Shown: positions 23,750-32,631, counted from the stretch's first letter. The stretch is 32,631 nt of DNA from Betaproteobacteria bacterium (GCA_005882155.1 VBCQ01000161.1:1-32631), one strand, 5' to 3'. Translations and numbers: made by a program. The notes: a model not told the origin generated them from the letters alone.

Positions 23750-24532
23750 ATGTCGTCAGAACTGAAGACCGAGCGTCACGGCAGCACTCTCGTGCTGACT
23801 CTCAGCGACCCCGCGACGCGCAATACCTTGTCGGAGCAACTCGTGTCCGCGGGCGTCGAAGCCCTGAACGTTGCCGAGGCCAATGACGAGCTGCGCGCGG
23901 TGATCCTGCGCGGCGACGGTATGCACTTTTGCGCCGGCGGCAACCTGCAGGGCCTGCGGGCGCGGCGCCAGTCGGGCGGACCGTCGGCACAGGTGCAGAT
24001 GCTCGAACGCCTGCATGAATTCATCGACGCGATCCGCGTTTTTCCGAAGCCGGTGATCGCCGCCGTCGAAGGCGCGGCCGCCGGTGCAGGCTTCTCGCTC
24101 GCGCTCGCTTGCGACCTCGTCGTCGCAGCTGTTGATGCGCGCTTCATCTTGTCATATGCGCGTGTGGGCCTCACGCCCGACGGCGGCGCCACGTGGCATC
24201 TCACGCGCGCGTTGCCGCGCCAACTGGTGCAGCAACTCGTGTGGCTCGCCGACCCGATCAGCGCGCAGCAGCTGCACTCGCACGGCCTTGTCAATTGGGT
24301 GACAGACAGTGGCAAGGCCTTCACTGAAGCTCTGAACGTCGCCGAGCGCCTCGCTGCGATGGCGCCGAATGCCGTCACCGGCGCCAAAGAGCTGCTGCAG
24401 CAGGCGGCATCCAATACCCTCGCCCAACAGCTCGCCGCCGAGCGCGATCACTTCATTGAAAGCCTCTTCGATGCCAACGCCGGCGAAGGTCTCCAAGCCT
24501 TCTTCGACAAGCGCGCGCCGCGCTTCAGGTAG
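23750..24532 (+). CDS. Enoyl-CoA hydratase/isomerase family protein, PaaG-like
   Basis: The 260-aa crotonase-fold protein has the oxyanion-hole segments HFCAGGNL (59-66) and EGAAAGAG (107-114). The two catalytic Glu of true enoyl-CoA hydratases are absent: the first position is Ser (GAGFS) and the second is in LSYARVG. Instead it carries D144 in GLTPDGGATW, the Asp position of PaaG-type isomerases. The C-terminus EGLQAFFDKRAPRF also matches PaaG. It probably isomerises an enoyl-CoA or epoxy/oxepin-CoA. The ATG at 23750 gives the family N-terminus. No other paa genes are seen, so phenylacetate is not implied. Confidence 0.85.
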   Translation: MSSELKTERHGSTLVLTLSDPATRNTLSEQLVSAGVEALNVAEANDELRAVILRGDGMHFCAGGNLQGLRARRQSGGPSAQVQMLERLHEFIDAIRVFPKPVIAAVEGAAAGAGFSLALACDLVVAAVDARFILSYARVGLTPDGGATWHLTRALPRQLVQQLVWLADPISAQQLHSHGLVNWVTDSGKAFTEALNVAERLAAMAPNAVTGAKELLQQAASNTLAQQLAAERDHFIESLFDANAGEGLQAFFDKRAPRFR

Positions 24533-24539
24533 CGCGGCC

Positions 24540-25188
24540 GTATCGAAACGAAGGCGCATCCATCTGATGCGCCACGGCTCGGTCGACTACTTCCATGCCG
24601 ATGGCAGCCCGGTACATCCGCATAGCGTGCCGCTCAACGAAGCGGGCCGGCAGCAGGCCGACGCGGCCGGCGCGTTGTTCGCCGAATGCGGCGTGCGCTT
24701 CGACCGTGTCATCGTCAGTGGCCTCAACCGCACCGTCGAGACGGCATCGCGCGTTCTTGCTGCCGCGCGCCAGCCGATGCCGCTCGAAGCGCAGCCGGCG
24801 CTCGAGGAAATTCGCGGCGGGCGCTTGGCCGACATCCCGCCCGACGAGGTCGAGGCCGCATTCCTCGGCGCGTTCAGGCAAGGCATCGAGTCGCAGCGCT
24901 TTCTCGGCGGCGAGTCGATCGGCGAGCTGCTCGACCGCACGCTGCCCGCGTTCGAGCGGCGTGAACCGCGCGCTGCTCGCGCGCGCAATGACCGGCACGC
25001 GCGGCTTCTTCGGCAGGCTCGAGCAACTGCCGGCCTGCATCAACATCGTCGATGTCGGTGCCGACCCCGACGACCTCGTCGTTCGCGCGGTCAACCTCGC
25101 GCCGACGCAGTGGCTGCATCAGCACGAGCAGCACACGACGATGGAAAAGCTTCTCGCGCAGTACCTGCGTCTCGAGCGCAGTGCCTGA
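24540..25188 (+). pseudogene. Histidine phosphatase (phosphoglycerate-mutase-like), internal deletion and frameshift
   Basis: The first part reads IHLMRHGSVDY, with the catalytic RHG, through IVSGLNRTVETASRVL and ALEEIRGGRLADIP to LLDRTLPAFER, then loses frame near 24955-24962. A second frame resumes at GVNRALLARAMTGTRGFFGR and runs to LLAQYLRLERSA. Relatives have about 15-20 residues between these parts, including the second catalytic His just before GVNR. So roughly 50 nt appear deleted, with a change of frame. A short GCGGC at the junction fits a deletion between microhomologies. No normal start is present either: the codon where Met is expected is GTA (24540), and the first ATG (24567) falls just before the RHG. 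It is probably inactive, unless the lesion is an assembly error. Confidence 0.8.
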
Positions 25189-25965
25189 TCAGGTTCGGTA
25201 GCTCGGGTCGGCGCGATCGAGCCGCCGCAGCAGGCCGGGCCAGGTCAGCGCGCCGCCGCCGACGCCCTTGGTGACTTCTTTCGCCTGCTGCTGTGCCGTG
25301 CTGATGATGCGCGGGTCGACATGGACGAGCTCGCTGCCGCCGGCCATCGCGCGGATCTGGATGTTGCAGACGGTCTCGAACAAATACATGTTGAGGAACG
25401 CGTCGGCGACGGTTGCGCCCAAGGTCAGCAGGCCGTGATTGCGCAGCATCAGGAAGTCATTGCGCCCGAGGTCTTTCACGAGCCGCGGTTTCTCGTCGTC
25501 GCGCAGCGCAACGCCTTCGTAGTCGTGATAGCTCAGGTTCGACAGCACGAAGATCGATTGCTGCGACAGCGGCAGCACGCCGGCTTTCTGCGCAGACACC
25601 GCGACGCCGTTCAGCGTGTGGGTGTGCAGCACGCATTGCGCGTCGTGCCGTGCCGAATGAACCGCACTGTGGATCGTGAAGCCGGCCGGGTTGACCGGGA
25701 ACGGCGAGTCGTCGACCCGGTTGCCCGCGGTGTCGACCTTCACGAGGCTCGACGCGGTGATCTCCTCGAACATCAAACCGTAAGGATTGATCAGGAATTC
25801 ATCGTGCACGCCGGGCACGCGCGCGGTGATGTGCGTGAAGACGAGGTCGTCCCACTTGAACAGCGCCACCAGCCGATACGCGGCGGCGAGGTCGATCCGG
25901 GTGCGCCATTCCTCGGCGCTGACATCGCTCTGGCGGCTGCGGATTTCGCGTGGATCAGCGTTCAT
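25189..25965 (-). CDS. Class II aldolase/adducin family protein
   Basis: The 258-aa protein starts MNADPREIRSRQSDVSAEEW with a CAGGAGA ribosome site. It has the zinc-binding HTHT motif (CVLHTHTLNGVAVSA) and the third His in LRNHGLLTLGATVADAF, with the domain start RIDLAAAYRLVALFKWDDLV. It is related to fuculose-phosphate aldolases and to many broad-family members of unknown substrate in Burkholderiales. Its stop is directly next to the stop of the damaged phosphatase gene (no gap). It is divergent, over 83 nt, from the damaged Crp/Fnr gene, which may once have controlled it. Confidence 0.88.
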   Translation of the reverse strand: MNADPREIRSRQSDVSAEEWRTRIDLAAAYRLVALFKWDDLVFTHITARVPGVHDEFLINPYGLMFEEITASSLVKVDTAGNRVDDSPFPVNPAGFTIHSAVHSARHDAQCVLHTHTLNGVAVSAQKAGVLPLSQQSIFVLSNLSYHDYEGVALRDDEKPRLVKDLGRNDFLMLRNHGLLTLGATVADAFLNMYLFETVCNIQIRAMAGGSELVHVDPRIISTAQQQAKEVTKGVGGGALTWPGLLRRLDRADPSYRT

Positions 25966-25981
25966 GTTCGTCTCCTGTTTT

Positions 25982-26001
25982 CTCTCGTGGACTCTCGTGG
26001 A
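25982..26001. repeat. 10-bp tandem direct repeat in the aldolase/regulator gap
   Basis: CTCTCGTGGA occurs twice in immediate succession, 17 nt upstream of the class II aldolase start and 47 nt upstream of the regulator start. One turn of the helix separates the units, as in many operators. No -10/-35 pair is obvious nearby. The role is a guess. Confidence 0.4.
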
Positions 26002-26048
26002 CAATAGGTTCGCGCAGACCCATGATGCTGTCACGTCAGAGACAAAAT

Positions 26049-26661
26049 ATGAACACCCCCGTTCTTACAATGCCCGAGCGGACCAACATCGAATCGGGCT
26101 CGTGGTTTTCCAGACTCTCGCTACCGCTGCGCAACGCCATCCTGTCGCGAGCCGTCGTCCGCCGATTGAACGACGGCGCGATGCTGTCGGCGCGCGGCCA
26201 ACCGGCCGAGGAATGGTGCGGTGTGGCCAAGGGCGCGGTGCGGGTCAGCTCGGTGTCGCTGTCGGGCAAGCAGATCACGCTCACCTACGTCGAGCCCGGC
26301 GTGTGGTTCGGCGACATCTCGCTGTTCGACGGTTTGCCGCGCACCCACGATTCCAACGCGCATGGCGCGACCACCTTGCTCGTCGTGCGCAAGCCGGACT
26401 TCAGGGAACTGCTCGCTGTCGTCGCGCCTCGCCAAGCAGATCATCCTGCTCGCGCGCAGCTACGGCATCGAGGACGGCGAGGAGATCCGCATCGGCCTGC
26501 AGCTCGCGCAGGAAGACCTGGCGCAGATGCTCGGTGCTTCGCGGCAACGCGTGAATCAGGAGCTCAAGGGCTTCGAGCGTGACGGCGCGGTGCGAATCGA
26601 GCCGACGCGACTCGTCGTGCTCTCGAAAGAGAAGTTGCTCGCCATCGCTTCCAAACAATAG
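26049..26661 (+). pseudogene. Crp/Fnr-family regulator, internal deletion and frameshift
   Basis: The first frame from the ATG at 26049 gives an intact cyclic-nucleotide-binding-type domain (ARGQPAEEWCGVAKGAVRVS, YVEPGVWFGDISLFDGLPRTH) to RKPDFRELLA, and then becomes nonsense near 26415. Another frame resumes at about 26430 with SRLAKQIILLARSYGI, the usual end of the dimer helix, then the winged helix-turn-helix QEDLAQMLGASRQRVNQELK, and stops at 26661. Relatives have about 30 residues between these points (the C-helix linker), so part of the dimer helix is missing and the frame has shifted. The first frame alone would give a protein without a DNA-binding domain. Confidence 0.78.
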
Positions 26662-26708
26662 GTGGCACGCGGCACGTGCGCCCCGATTCAACCGAGACTG
26701 ATCGCCGC

Positions 26709-27791
26709 ATGGACGCCTACACCGGAACCAAACCTGTCGCCGACCAGCACGCCTTCGACACGCGCGCGCTGGAGAGCTTTTTGCAGTCGCGCCTCGCGGG
26801 CTTCGCCGGCCCGCTCGCGGTCGAGCAGTTCAAGGGAGGGCAATCGAACCCGACCTACAAGCTCGTCACGCCGAACGTGTCGTATGTGATGCGCGCCAAG
26901 CCGGGCCCGGCTGCGAAGCTGCTGCCGTCGGCGCACGCGATCGACCGCGAGTTCACGGTGATGCGTGCGCTGCACGACACCGATGTGCCGGTGCCGCGCA
27001 TGCTGCTGCTGTGCGAAGACGAAGCCGTTATCGGCCGCGCGTTCTACGTGATGGAGTTCATGCAAGGCCGCGTGCTGTGGGACCAGTCGCTGCCCGGCAT
27101 GGAGAAAGCGGATCGCGGCGAAATTTACAACGAGATGAACCGCGTCATCGCGGCGCTGCACAAGGTCGATGTCAAGGCGGCCGGGCTCGAGGGCTATGGC
27201 AAGCCGGGCAACTATTTCGATCGCCAGATCGGCCGCTGGAGCAAGCAGTACATCGCCTCGATCACCGAGCCGATCGTCGAGATGGATCGCTTGATGGAGT
27301 GGCTGCCCGCGCACATGCCGGCGAGCGCGCGCGACGAGAGCCAGGTATCGGTGGTGCACGGCGACTATCGGCTCGACAACCTCGTATTCCATCCGAGCGA
27401 GCCACGCGTGCTCGCGGTGCTCGACTGGGAGCTGTCGACGATCGGCCACCCGCTCGCCGACTTCAGCTACCACTGCATGTCGTGGCACATCCCGACCACC
27501 ACGGGCCGCGGCATCGGCGACGTCGACATCGCGTCGCTCGGCATTCCGAGCGAAAAGGACTACGTGCGCCGATATTGCGAGCGCACCGGCCGCGCCGACC
27601 CCGACGCGGTGATGGCCGACTGGAACTTCTACATGGCGTACAACTTGTTCCGCATGGCCGGCATTCTGCAAGGCATCGCCAAGCGCGTCGTCGACGGCAC
27701 CGCGTCGAGCGCGGTCGCCAAGCAGGCCGGTGCGGGCGCGCGCCCGCTCGCCGAAATGGGGTGGAAGATCGCGCGTCAGAGCGGGTCGTGA
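26709..27791 (+). CDS. APH-family phosphotransferase (ACAD10/11 kinase-domain type)
   Basis: The 360-aa kinase-like protein has the Gly-rich GGQSNPTYKL (43-52), a probable ATP Lys in VMRAKP (K64), the catalytic loop VVHGDYRLDN (H217, D219, N224) and the metal Asp in LDWELSTIGHP (D239). These are complete active-site motifs of the aminoglycoside/choline kinase fold. The branch matches the kinase domain of ACAD10/ACAD11 and of LvaA, which phosphorylate 4-hydroxyacyl-CoA. The next gene is an acyl-CoA dehydrogenase of the partner type. The ATG at 26709 was chosen; a GTG at 26676 is also in frame. Confidence 0.87.
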   Translation: MDAYTGTKPVADQHAFDTRALESFLQSRLAGFAGPLAVEQFKGGQSNPTYKLVTPNVSYVMRAKPGPAAKLLPSAHAIDREFTVMRALHDTDVPVPRMLLLCEDEAVIGRAFYVMEFMQGRVLWDQSLPGMEKADRGEIYNEMNRVIAALHKVDVKAAGLEGYGKPGNYFDRQIGRWSKQYIASITEPIVEMDRLMEWLPAHMPASARDESQVSVVHGDYRLDNLVFHPSEPRVLAVLDWELSTIGHPLADFSYHCMSWHIPTTTGRGIGDVDIASLGIPSEKDYVRRYCERTGRADPDAVMADWNFYMAYNLFRMAGILQGIAKRVVDGTASSAVAKQAGAGARPLAEMGWKIARQSGS

Positions 27792-27798
27792 ATTTCAT

Positions 27799-27823
27799 CC
27801 GCGAGTCGCCCAGGCGACCGCGG
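27799..27823 (+). other. Imperfect hairpin between kinase and dehydrogenase genes
   Basis: CCGCG-A-GTCGCC (27799-27810) pairs with GGCGAC-CGCGG (27813-27823), an 11-bp stem with one bulged A and a very tight loop, without a T-run. It lies in the 96-nt gap of an apparent operon. It may reduce read-through or stabilise mRNA. The rest of the gap holds a short ACGAATC direct repeat and the ribosome site CGGAG of the next gene. Confidence 0.4.
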
Positions 27824-27887
27824 AACACGCGCAACGCGCGAAGAATACGAATCACGAATCACGTGTCACTGTTCTTCGGAGAACACC

Positions 27888-29102
<1,215 letters not shown>

Positions 29103-29130
29103 GACTCCCTCTCCCGTCGGCGATCCACCG

Positions 29131-29245
29131 ACCCCGTTCGGGCTGAGCTTGTCGAAGCCCTTGCCGGTCGCGCGAGGCTTCGACAGGCTCAGCCCGAACG
29201 GGGTTCTGCTCAGCCCGAACGGGTTCTGCTCAGCCCGAACGGGTC
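29131..29245. repeat. Inverted repeat with tandem CAGCCCGAACGGG units
   Basis: The arms 29131-29159 and 29176-29204 are complementary over 29 nt with one mismatch and a 16-nt spacer, with core TTCGGGCTGAG and GTCGAAGCC. The right arm's end is repeated twice more (CTCAGCCCGAACGGG near 29189, 29210 and 29230). This core is a common intergenic palindrome of Burkholderiales, as I recall. It separates the dehydrogenase from a convergent gene and may terminate both. The last unit supplies the stop codon and final residues of that gene. Confidence 0.85.
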
Positions 29246-29922
29246 TTGATCACCCCGGAGGCTTCGAATCCTCGGGACTCATCTGCGTCTGCCAGGCCGA
29301 CATGGAACAAGTCGACCGCTTGCGCGATGGCAAGCGGATCCGGTGGATCGAGCTCCAGCCGCAGATAGACGCGGCCGCGCAAGGTCATCAGCACGAATGG
29401 CGGTTCGCCAGCCAGTAGGCCGGTAGCGGCCTGCTCGAGCTGCTGCGCGAACGTGCCGTCGACCCATGCTGCGGTGGTCTGCGGGTTGCTGCCGACGGCG
29501 CCGAAGCGCCCGCGAACGGCCTTCGGCAACACCAGCGTGACCTTCGGGAACATCGCGAGCCAGCGCATCTCTTCCGGTGTCGCGATGTCGATGTGGGTCT
29601 GCGTGCTCTCGGTGTAGTGCTCGAAGGTCTCGCGCTCCAGCAGCTCGAGCAGCGGGCGCGTCAGCACCATCATCTGCAGGTCCGACGGCAGCTTCAGCTC
29701 CATGCGGATGCGCAGCTCTTCGGTGTCGATATAGGCGCGCTGCGGCGGCCCCCACTCGAGGCGCCATGGCCGATCGCCGAAGGCGCCTTCGATGGCGAAG
29801 CCCTGCTCCTCCTTCGCGCGCTTGAATCGATGGCCGTGCTGCGAGGCCCACGCGGAGACGGCGGACCAGTCGGGACCTTCGGGCCGGTCGCCTGCCATCC
29901 AGCGCTTGATGGACTCGAACAT
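29230..29922 (-). CDS. Hypothetical protein, 230 aa
   Basis: The soluble protein starts MFESIKRWMAGDRPEGPDWS, with no signal or membrane segment. Recognisable pieces are FKRAKEEQGFAIEGAFGDRP, WRLEWGPPQRAYIDTEELRI and ATPEEMRWLAMFPKV. Composition and codon use look like a normal gene. I recall similar hypothetical proteins in Burkholderiales but no function. The C-terminal GVIKTRSG and stop come from the repeat at 29131-29245, so the original end may have been altered. It is divergent from the GST gene by 47 nt. Confidence 0.75.
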   Translation of the reverse strand: MFESIKRWMAGDRPEGPDWSAVSAWASQHGHRFKRAKEEQGFAIEGAFGDRPWRLEWGPPQRAYIDTEELRIRMELKLPSDLQMMVLTRPLLELLERETFEHYTESTQTHIDIATPEEMRWLAMFPKVTLVLPKAVRGRFGAVGSNPQTTAAWVDGTFAQQLEQAATGLLAGEPPFVLMTLRGRVYLRLELDPPDPLAIAQAVDLFHVGLADADESRGFEASGVIKTRSG

Positions 29923-29969
29923 GGATTAGTGACTTCGTCTAGAGTGGCGTGGCAACCAGGAGGCGGTCA

Positions 29970-30662
29970 ATGATCGAAGTGTATTCGTGGGCCACACCCA
30001 ACGGACACAAGGTTCACATCATGCTCGAAGAGTGTGGCCTGGCGTACCGGGTGATTCCAGTGGACATCGGCGCCGGCGACCAGTTCAAGCCCGAATTCCT
30101 CGCGATCAGCCCGAACAACAAGATCCCTGCCATCGTCGACCCCGACGGACCCGAAGGCAAGCCGTTTGCGCTGTTCGAATCGGGCGCGATCCTCGTCTAC
30201 CTCGCTGCCAAGACTGGCCGCTTCATGCCCGAAGCGATTACCGCGCGATACGAAGTGCTGCAGTGGCTGATGTTCCAGATGGGCAGCGTCGGCCCGATGC
30301 TCGGACAGACCCATCACTTCCGCATCTACGCGCCCGACAAGCTCGAGTACGCGATCAACCGCTACACCAACGAAGCGAAGCGGCTCTACGGCGTGATGGA
30401 CAAGCGGCTCGCCAACAGCAAGTACATCGCCGGGCCCGCCTACACGATCGCCGACATCGCCATCTTCCCGTGGCTGCGCTCGTGGAAGAACCAGGGAATC
30501 GATTGGAACGACTACCCGCATTTGAAAGGCTGGTTCGACGAAATCGGCGCGCGGCCGGCGGTGCAGCGCGGCGTCGAGGTGCTCGCGAATCGGCGCAAGC
30601 CGCTGGTCGACGATCAGGCACGCGAAGTGTTGTTCGGCGCCATGCAGTACCAACGCCACTGA
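29970..30662 (+). CDS. Glutathione S-transferase, YfcG-like (Nu class)
   Basis: The 230-aa protein starts MIEVYSWATPNGHKVHIMLE. T9 and N11 in TPNGHK are the glutathione-activating residues of YfcG/YghU, which lack the usual Tyr/Ser/Cys. ISPNNKIPAIVDPDG and LFESGAILVYLA form the thioredoxin-fold glutathione site, and YTIADIAIFPWLRSW is the helical-domain signature. YfcG-type enzymes act as disulfide-bond reductases using glutathione. A CAGGAGG ribosome site precedes the ATG at 29970. It is followed by the FAH-family gene after 18 nt, likely the same transcript. Confidence 0.92.
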   Translation: MIEVYSWATPNGHKVHIMLEECGLAYRVIPVDIGAGDQFKPEFLAISPNNKIPAIVDPDGPEGKPFALFESGAILVYLAAKTGRFMPEAITARYEVLQWLMFQMGSVGPMLGQTHHFRIYAPDKLEYAINRYTNEAKRLYGVMDKRLANSKYIAGPAYTIADIAIFPWLRSWKNQGIDWNDYPHLKGWFDEIGARPAVQRGVEVLANRRKPLVDDQAREVLFGAMQYQRH

Positions 30663-30680
30663 GCCTGATCGGAGACATCG

Positions 30681-31766
30681 TTGGAACAAGCTGTCTCCTT
30701 GACTGTCGCCGAGGTCTTGCCGGACGACGGCTTCGCCGGCACGCTGGTCGGCCGCGCCTCGCTGCCGGGCGCGATTCCCGGCCCGGCTGTCGTTGCGATT
30801 CGCGAGGATGGCGTCTATGACCTGAGCGACAGCGTCGCGACGATGTCGGGCTTGCTCGAGCGCGACGATCCGGCGGGGTTCGTGCGTGGCGTGGCGGGCC
30901 GGCGCGCCGGCTCGCTCGATGACATTCTCGCCGCCACCGGCCGCATTCAGCGCGACGCGCGGTCCGCGCATCTGCTCGCACCCTGCGACTTGCAAGTGAT
31001 CAAGGCAGCCGGCGTGACCTTCGCGTCCAGCCTGCTCGAGCGCGTGATCGAGGAGCGCGCCGGTGGCGACCCCGCGAAGGCGCTGGACATTCGCGCCCAG
31101 GTGCAGTCAGTGATCGGCACCGACCTGAAGAGCATTCGCCCTGGCTCGGCGCAGGCGATGCAATTGAAGACGGTGCTGATCGAGCAAGGCATGTGGTCGC
31201 AATACCTCGAGGTCGGAATCGGGCCCGACGCCGAGGTGTTCACGAAGGCGCCGGTACTGTCCGGCAACGACGTCAACTTGCGCGACATCGAAGGCCGCAG
31301 CGCCTTGCTGCTCGGCAAGGCGAAGGACAACAACGCGTCGTGCGCGATCGGGCCCTTCATCCGCCTGTTCGATGCGAGCTTCTCGCTCGACGACCTGCGC
31401 GTCGAAGACATCGCGCTGACCGTCGTCGGTGACGACGGCTTCGTGCTGACCGGTGCGAGCACGATGCGCCAGATCAGCCGCGACCCGCAGGACCTCGCCG
31501 ACCAGACACTCGGCGCGAACCACCAGTACCCCGACGGCTTCATGCTGTTCCTCGGCACGCTGTTCGCGCCGGTCGAAGACCGCGACGCGCCGGGCCGCGG
31601 CTTCACCCATCATGTCGGCGACGTCGTGACGATCAAGAGCCGCCATCTCGGCGCCTTGCGCAACCGCGTCAACACCTCGGACCGCGTCGCGCCTTGGACC
31701 TTCGGGCTGCGCGCGTTGATGGCCAATCTTGCGGCGCGCGGACTGCTCGCCGACGGGCGGTTCTAG
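30681..31766 (+). CDS. Fumarylacetoacetate hydrolase family protein
   Basis: The 361-aa protein begins at a TTG (30681) with GGAGA just upstream; no ATG or GTG fits. The N-terminal part (ADLSDSVATMSGLL-like segment) precedes the FAH fold: VIKAAGVTFASSLLERVIEE, MWSQYLEVGIGPDAEVFTKA with acidic metal ligands, RSALLLGKAKDNNASCAIGP, and GFTHHVGDVVTIKS. It is the longer subtype resembling 2-keto-3-deoxy sugar acid dehydratases rather than true fumarylacetoacetase. Metabolic role is inferred only as cleavage or dehydration of a keto acid. Its last four nt (CTAG) are shared with the stop of the convergent gene. Confidence 0.85.
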   Translation: MEQAVSLTVAEVLPDDGFAGTLVGRASLPGAIPGPAVVAIREDGVYDLSDSVATMSGLLERDDPAGFVRGVAGRRAGSLDDILAATGRIQRDARSAHLLAPCDLQVIKAAGVTFASSLLERVIEERAGGDPAKALDIRAQVQSVIGTDLKSIRPGSAQAMQLKTVLIEQGMWSQYLEVGIGPDAEVFTKAPVLSGNDVNLRDIEGRSALLLGKAKDNNASCAIGPFIRLFDASFSLDDLRVEDIALTVVGDDGFVLTGASTMRQISRDPQDLADQTLGANHQYPDGFMLFLGTLFAPVEDRDAPGRGFTHHVGDVVTIKSRHLGALRNRVNTSDRVAPWTFGLRALMANLAARGLLADGRF

Positions 31767-32631
31767 AACGCCCAGCTTGCCGCGATCACGCCGGTCTGGC
31801 GTTGTGGCAGCTGGGCGAACACCGACGTGGCCGGACCGCCGTTCACACGCCACGCCGCATTGATGCGCAGCCGATCGCCCTGCCATTGAATTCCGACGGT
31901 GACGATGCGGCCGCGGTCGCTCGGCGTGATCAAGGCGTCGAGCGTGAACTGCCAGTGATCCGGTTGCCACGCGAGGCGAACGAAGAGGTTGTCGCGTCGC
32001 AGGTTCTGTGCAGCGAACGGTGAGGCTTGCCACGCCAGGTTGCCGCCGATGCCGCGCAGCAAGCCTGCCGGCAATCCGGTTTGCGCGCCTCGTGCGACGA
32101 GCGCCGCGTTGCGCGAGTTCCATGCGTCCCATTCGGCATCGGACAAGGCCGTGCCGTCGTGCCACCACTCGGCGATGACGCTTTGCTGCAATGCGCCGGT
32201 CCAGTTGGCGCCGACCAGCCACTGCGACGTGCCGCCCAGCGTGCTGACCTGCCACGGGTTCGCGCTGACGAGTGAATCGCCGGTCGCGCGGTCGTTGCGC
32301 CATCCGTCGTGACGTTGCAGAAGTCGTGCCGATGCGTGCAGCTCGAGCGCGTCGCTCGCGACCCACGCCAGCGCGGCGCCTGCGCTCGCGCCGGTGTGCT
32401 GGCCGACGCGAGCGAACAGATGCCAGTCGGCCGCACCATCGCGCGTGTACCAGCGGGCTGCAAGCGCACTTTCGCGCGCGAAGCGCTGCTCGTCATCGGC
32501 ATCACGCACGCGTTGCGGATTGACCCACACCAGCGAGGTCGCGGTCTGCGCGTTGAAGTGCTCGAGCTGCAGCAGCGGCCGGCCTTCCTGTGTCAATGTC
32601 AGCAGCGTGCGGCGTTCTTCCTGCTGCACGA
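31763..32631 (-). CDS. Outer-membrane beta-barrel protein, 3' part (5' beyond window)
   Basis: The frame is open from the right window edge and ends at 31763, giving about 288 residues of C-terminal sequence. It consists of alternating amphipathic strands rich in Trp, with turn residues (WHLFARVGQHTGASAGAALA, LFVRLAWQPDHWQFTLDALI). It ends VIAASWAF: a terminal Phe after alternating hydrophobics is the BAM-recognised C-terminus of outer-membrane barrels. No family is recognised and no start can be assigned; a GTG at 32629 is probably internal. It is convergent with the FAH-family gene. Confidence 0.75.
   Translation of the reverse strand, partial: VQQEERRTLLTLTQEGRPLLQLEHFNAQTATSLVWVNPQRVRDADDEQRFARESALAARWYTRDGAADWHLFARVGQHTGASAGAALAWVASDALELHASARLLQRHDGWRNDRATGDSLVSANPWQVSTLGGTSQWLVGANWTGALQQSVIAEWWHDGTALSDAEWDAWNSRNAALVARGAQTGLPAGLLRGIGGNLAWQASPFAAQNLRRDNLFVRLAWQPDHWQFTLDALITPSDRGRIVTVGIQWQGDRLRINAAWRVNGGPATSVFAQLPQRQTGVIAASWAF

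Overview
The window is a chromosomal segment of a high-GC betaproteobacterium, most likely Burkholderiales of the Rubrivivax/Leptothrix/Methylibium type. The evidence is the rimP-nusA-infB operon, pepA-holC-DUF2486-like genes divergent from lptF-lptG, a short CbiX next to cysB, a FimV-like protein, and a stand-alone LivK-type binding protein. This placement is inferred from gene order and protein similarity recalled from memory; no search was run. Almost all of the content is housekeeping. There is no phage, transposase, CRISPR array or toxin/defence island.

Layout. 1-4306: rimP-nusA-infB on the minus strand (infB cut by the left edge), with a good sigma70-type promoter and an intrinsic-terminator-like hairpin in the leader. 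4385-7942: fabI, glucokinase (minus), and a GH13 amylase-like lipoprotein whose catalytic Asp is replaced by Val. 7943-11716: a Lys/Arg/Orn decarboxylase (minus), then an nfeD/SPFH membrane pair. 11746-12998: tRNA-Ser(GGA), an array of perfect hairpins that includes a second copy of the tRNA 3' end, and three small hypothetical genes. 13022-16841 (minus): livK-like gene, DUF2486-like gene, two tandem micro-ORFs in a 110-bp repeat, holC and pepA. 16870-21650 (plus): lptF-lptG, a short chelatase, cysB, and a methionine-type aminotransferase. 21647-23551 (minus): FimV-like protein. 23750-29102: a PaaG-like crotonase, a histidine phosphatase with an internal deletion, a class II aldolase, a Crp/Fnr regulator with an internal deletion, and a kinase plus acyl-CoA dehydrogenase pair resembling the two halves of ACAD11. 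29131-32631: an inverted repeat, a hypothetical protein, a YfcG-like GST, an FAH-family protein and the 3' part of an outer-membrane barrel gene.

Working together: rimP, nusA and infB serve ribosome maturation, transcription elongation and translation initiation. LptF and LptG form the inner-membrane part of the LPS exporter. The crotonase, kinase, dehydrogenase, GST and FAH genes suggest acyl-CoA or hydroxy-acid catabolism.

The most unusual signals are: (1) the holC/DUF2486-like junction, where two 110-bp repeats each carry a 37-codon ORF and every junction is a 4-nt stop/start overlap; (2) the tRNA-Ser hairpin array with a duplicated tRNA 3' end; (3) the GH13 protein without its nucleophile; (4) two genes within 1.5 kb, each with an internal deletion plus frameshift; (5) the attenuator-like leader of rimP-nusA-infB.
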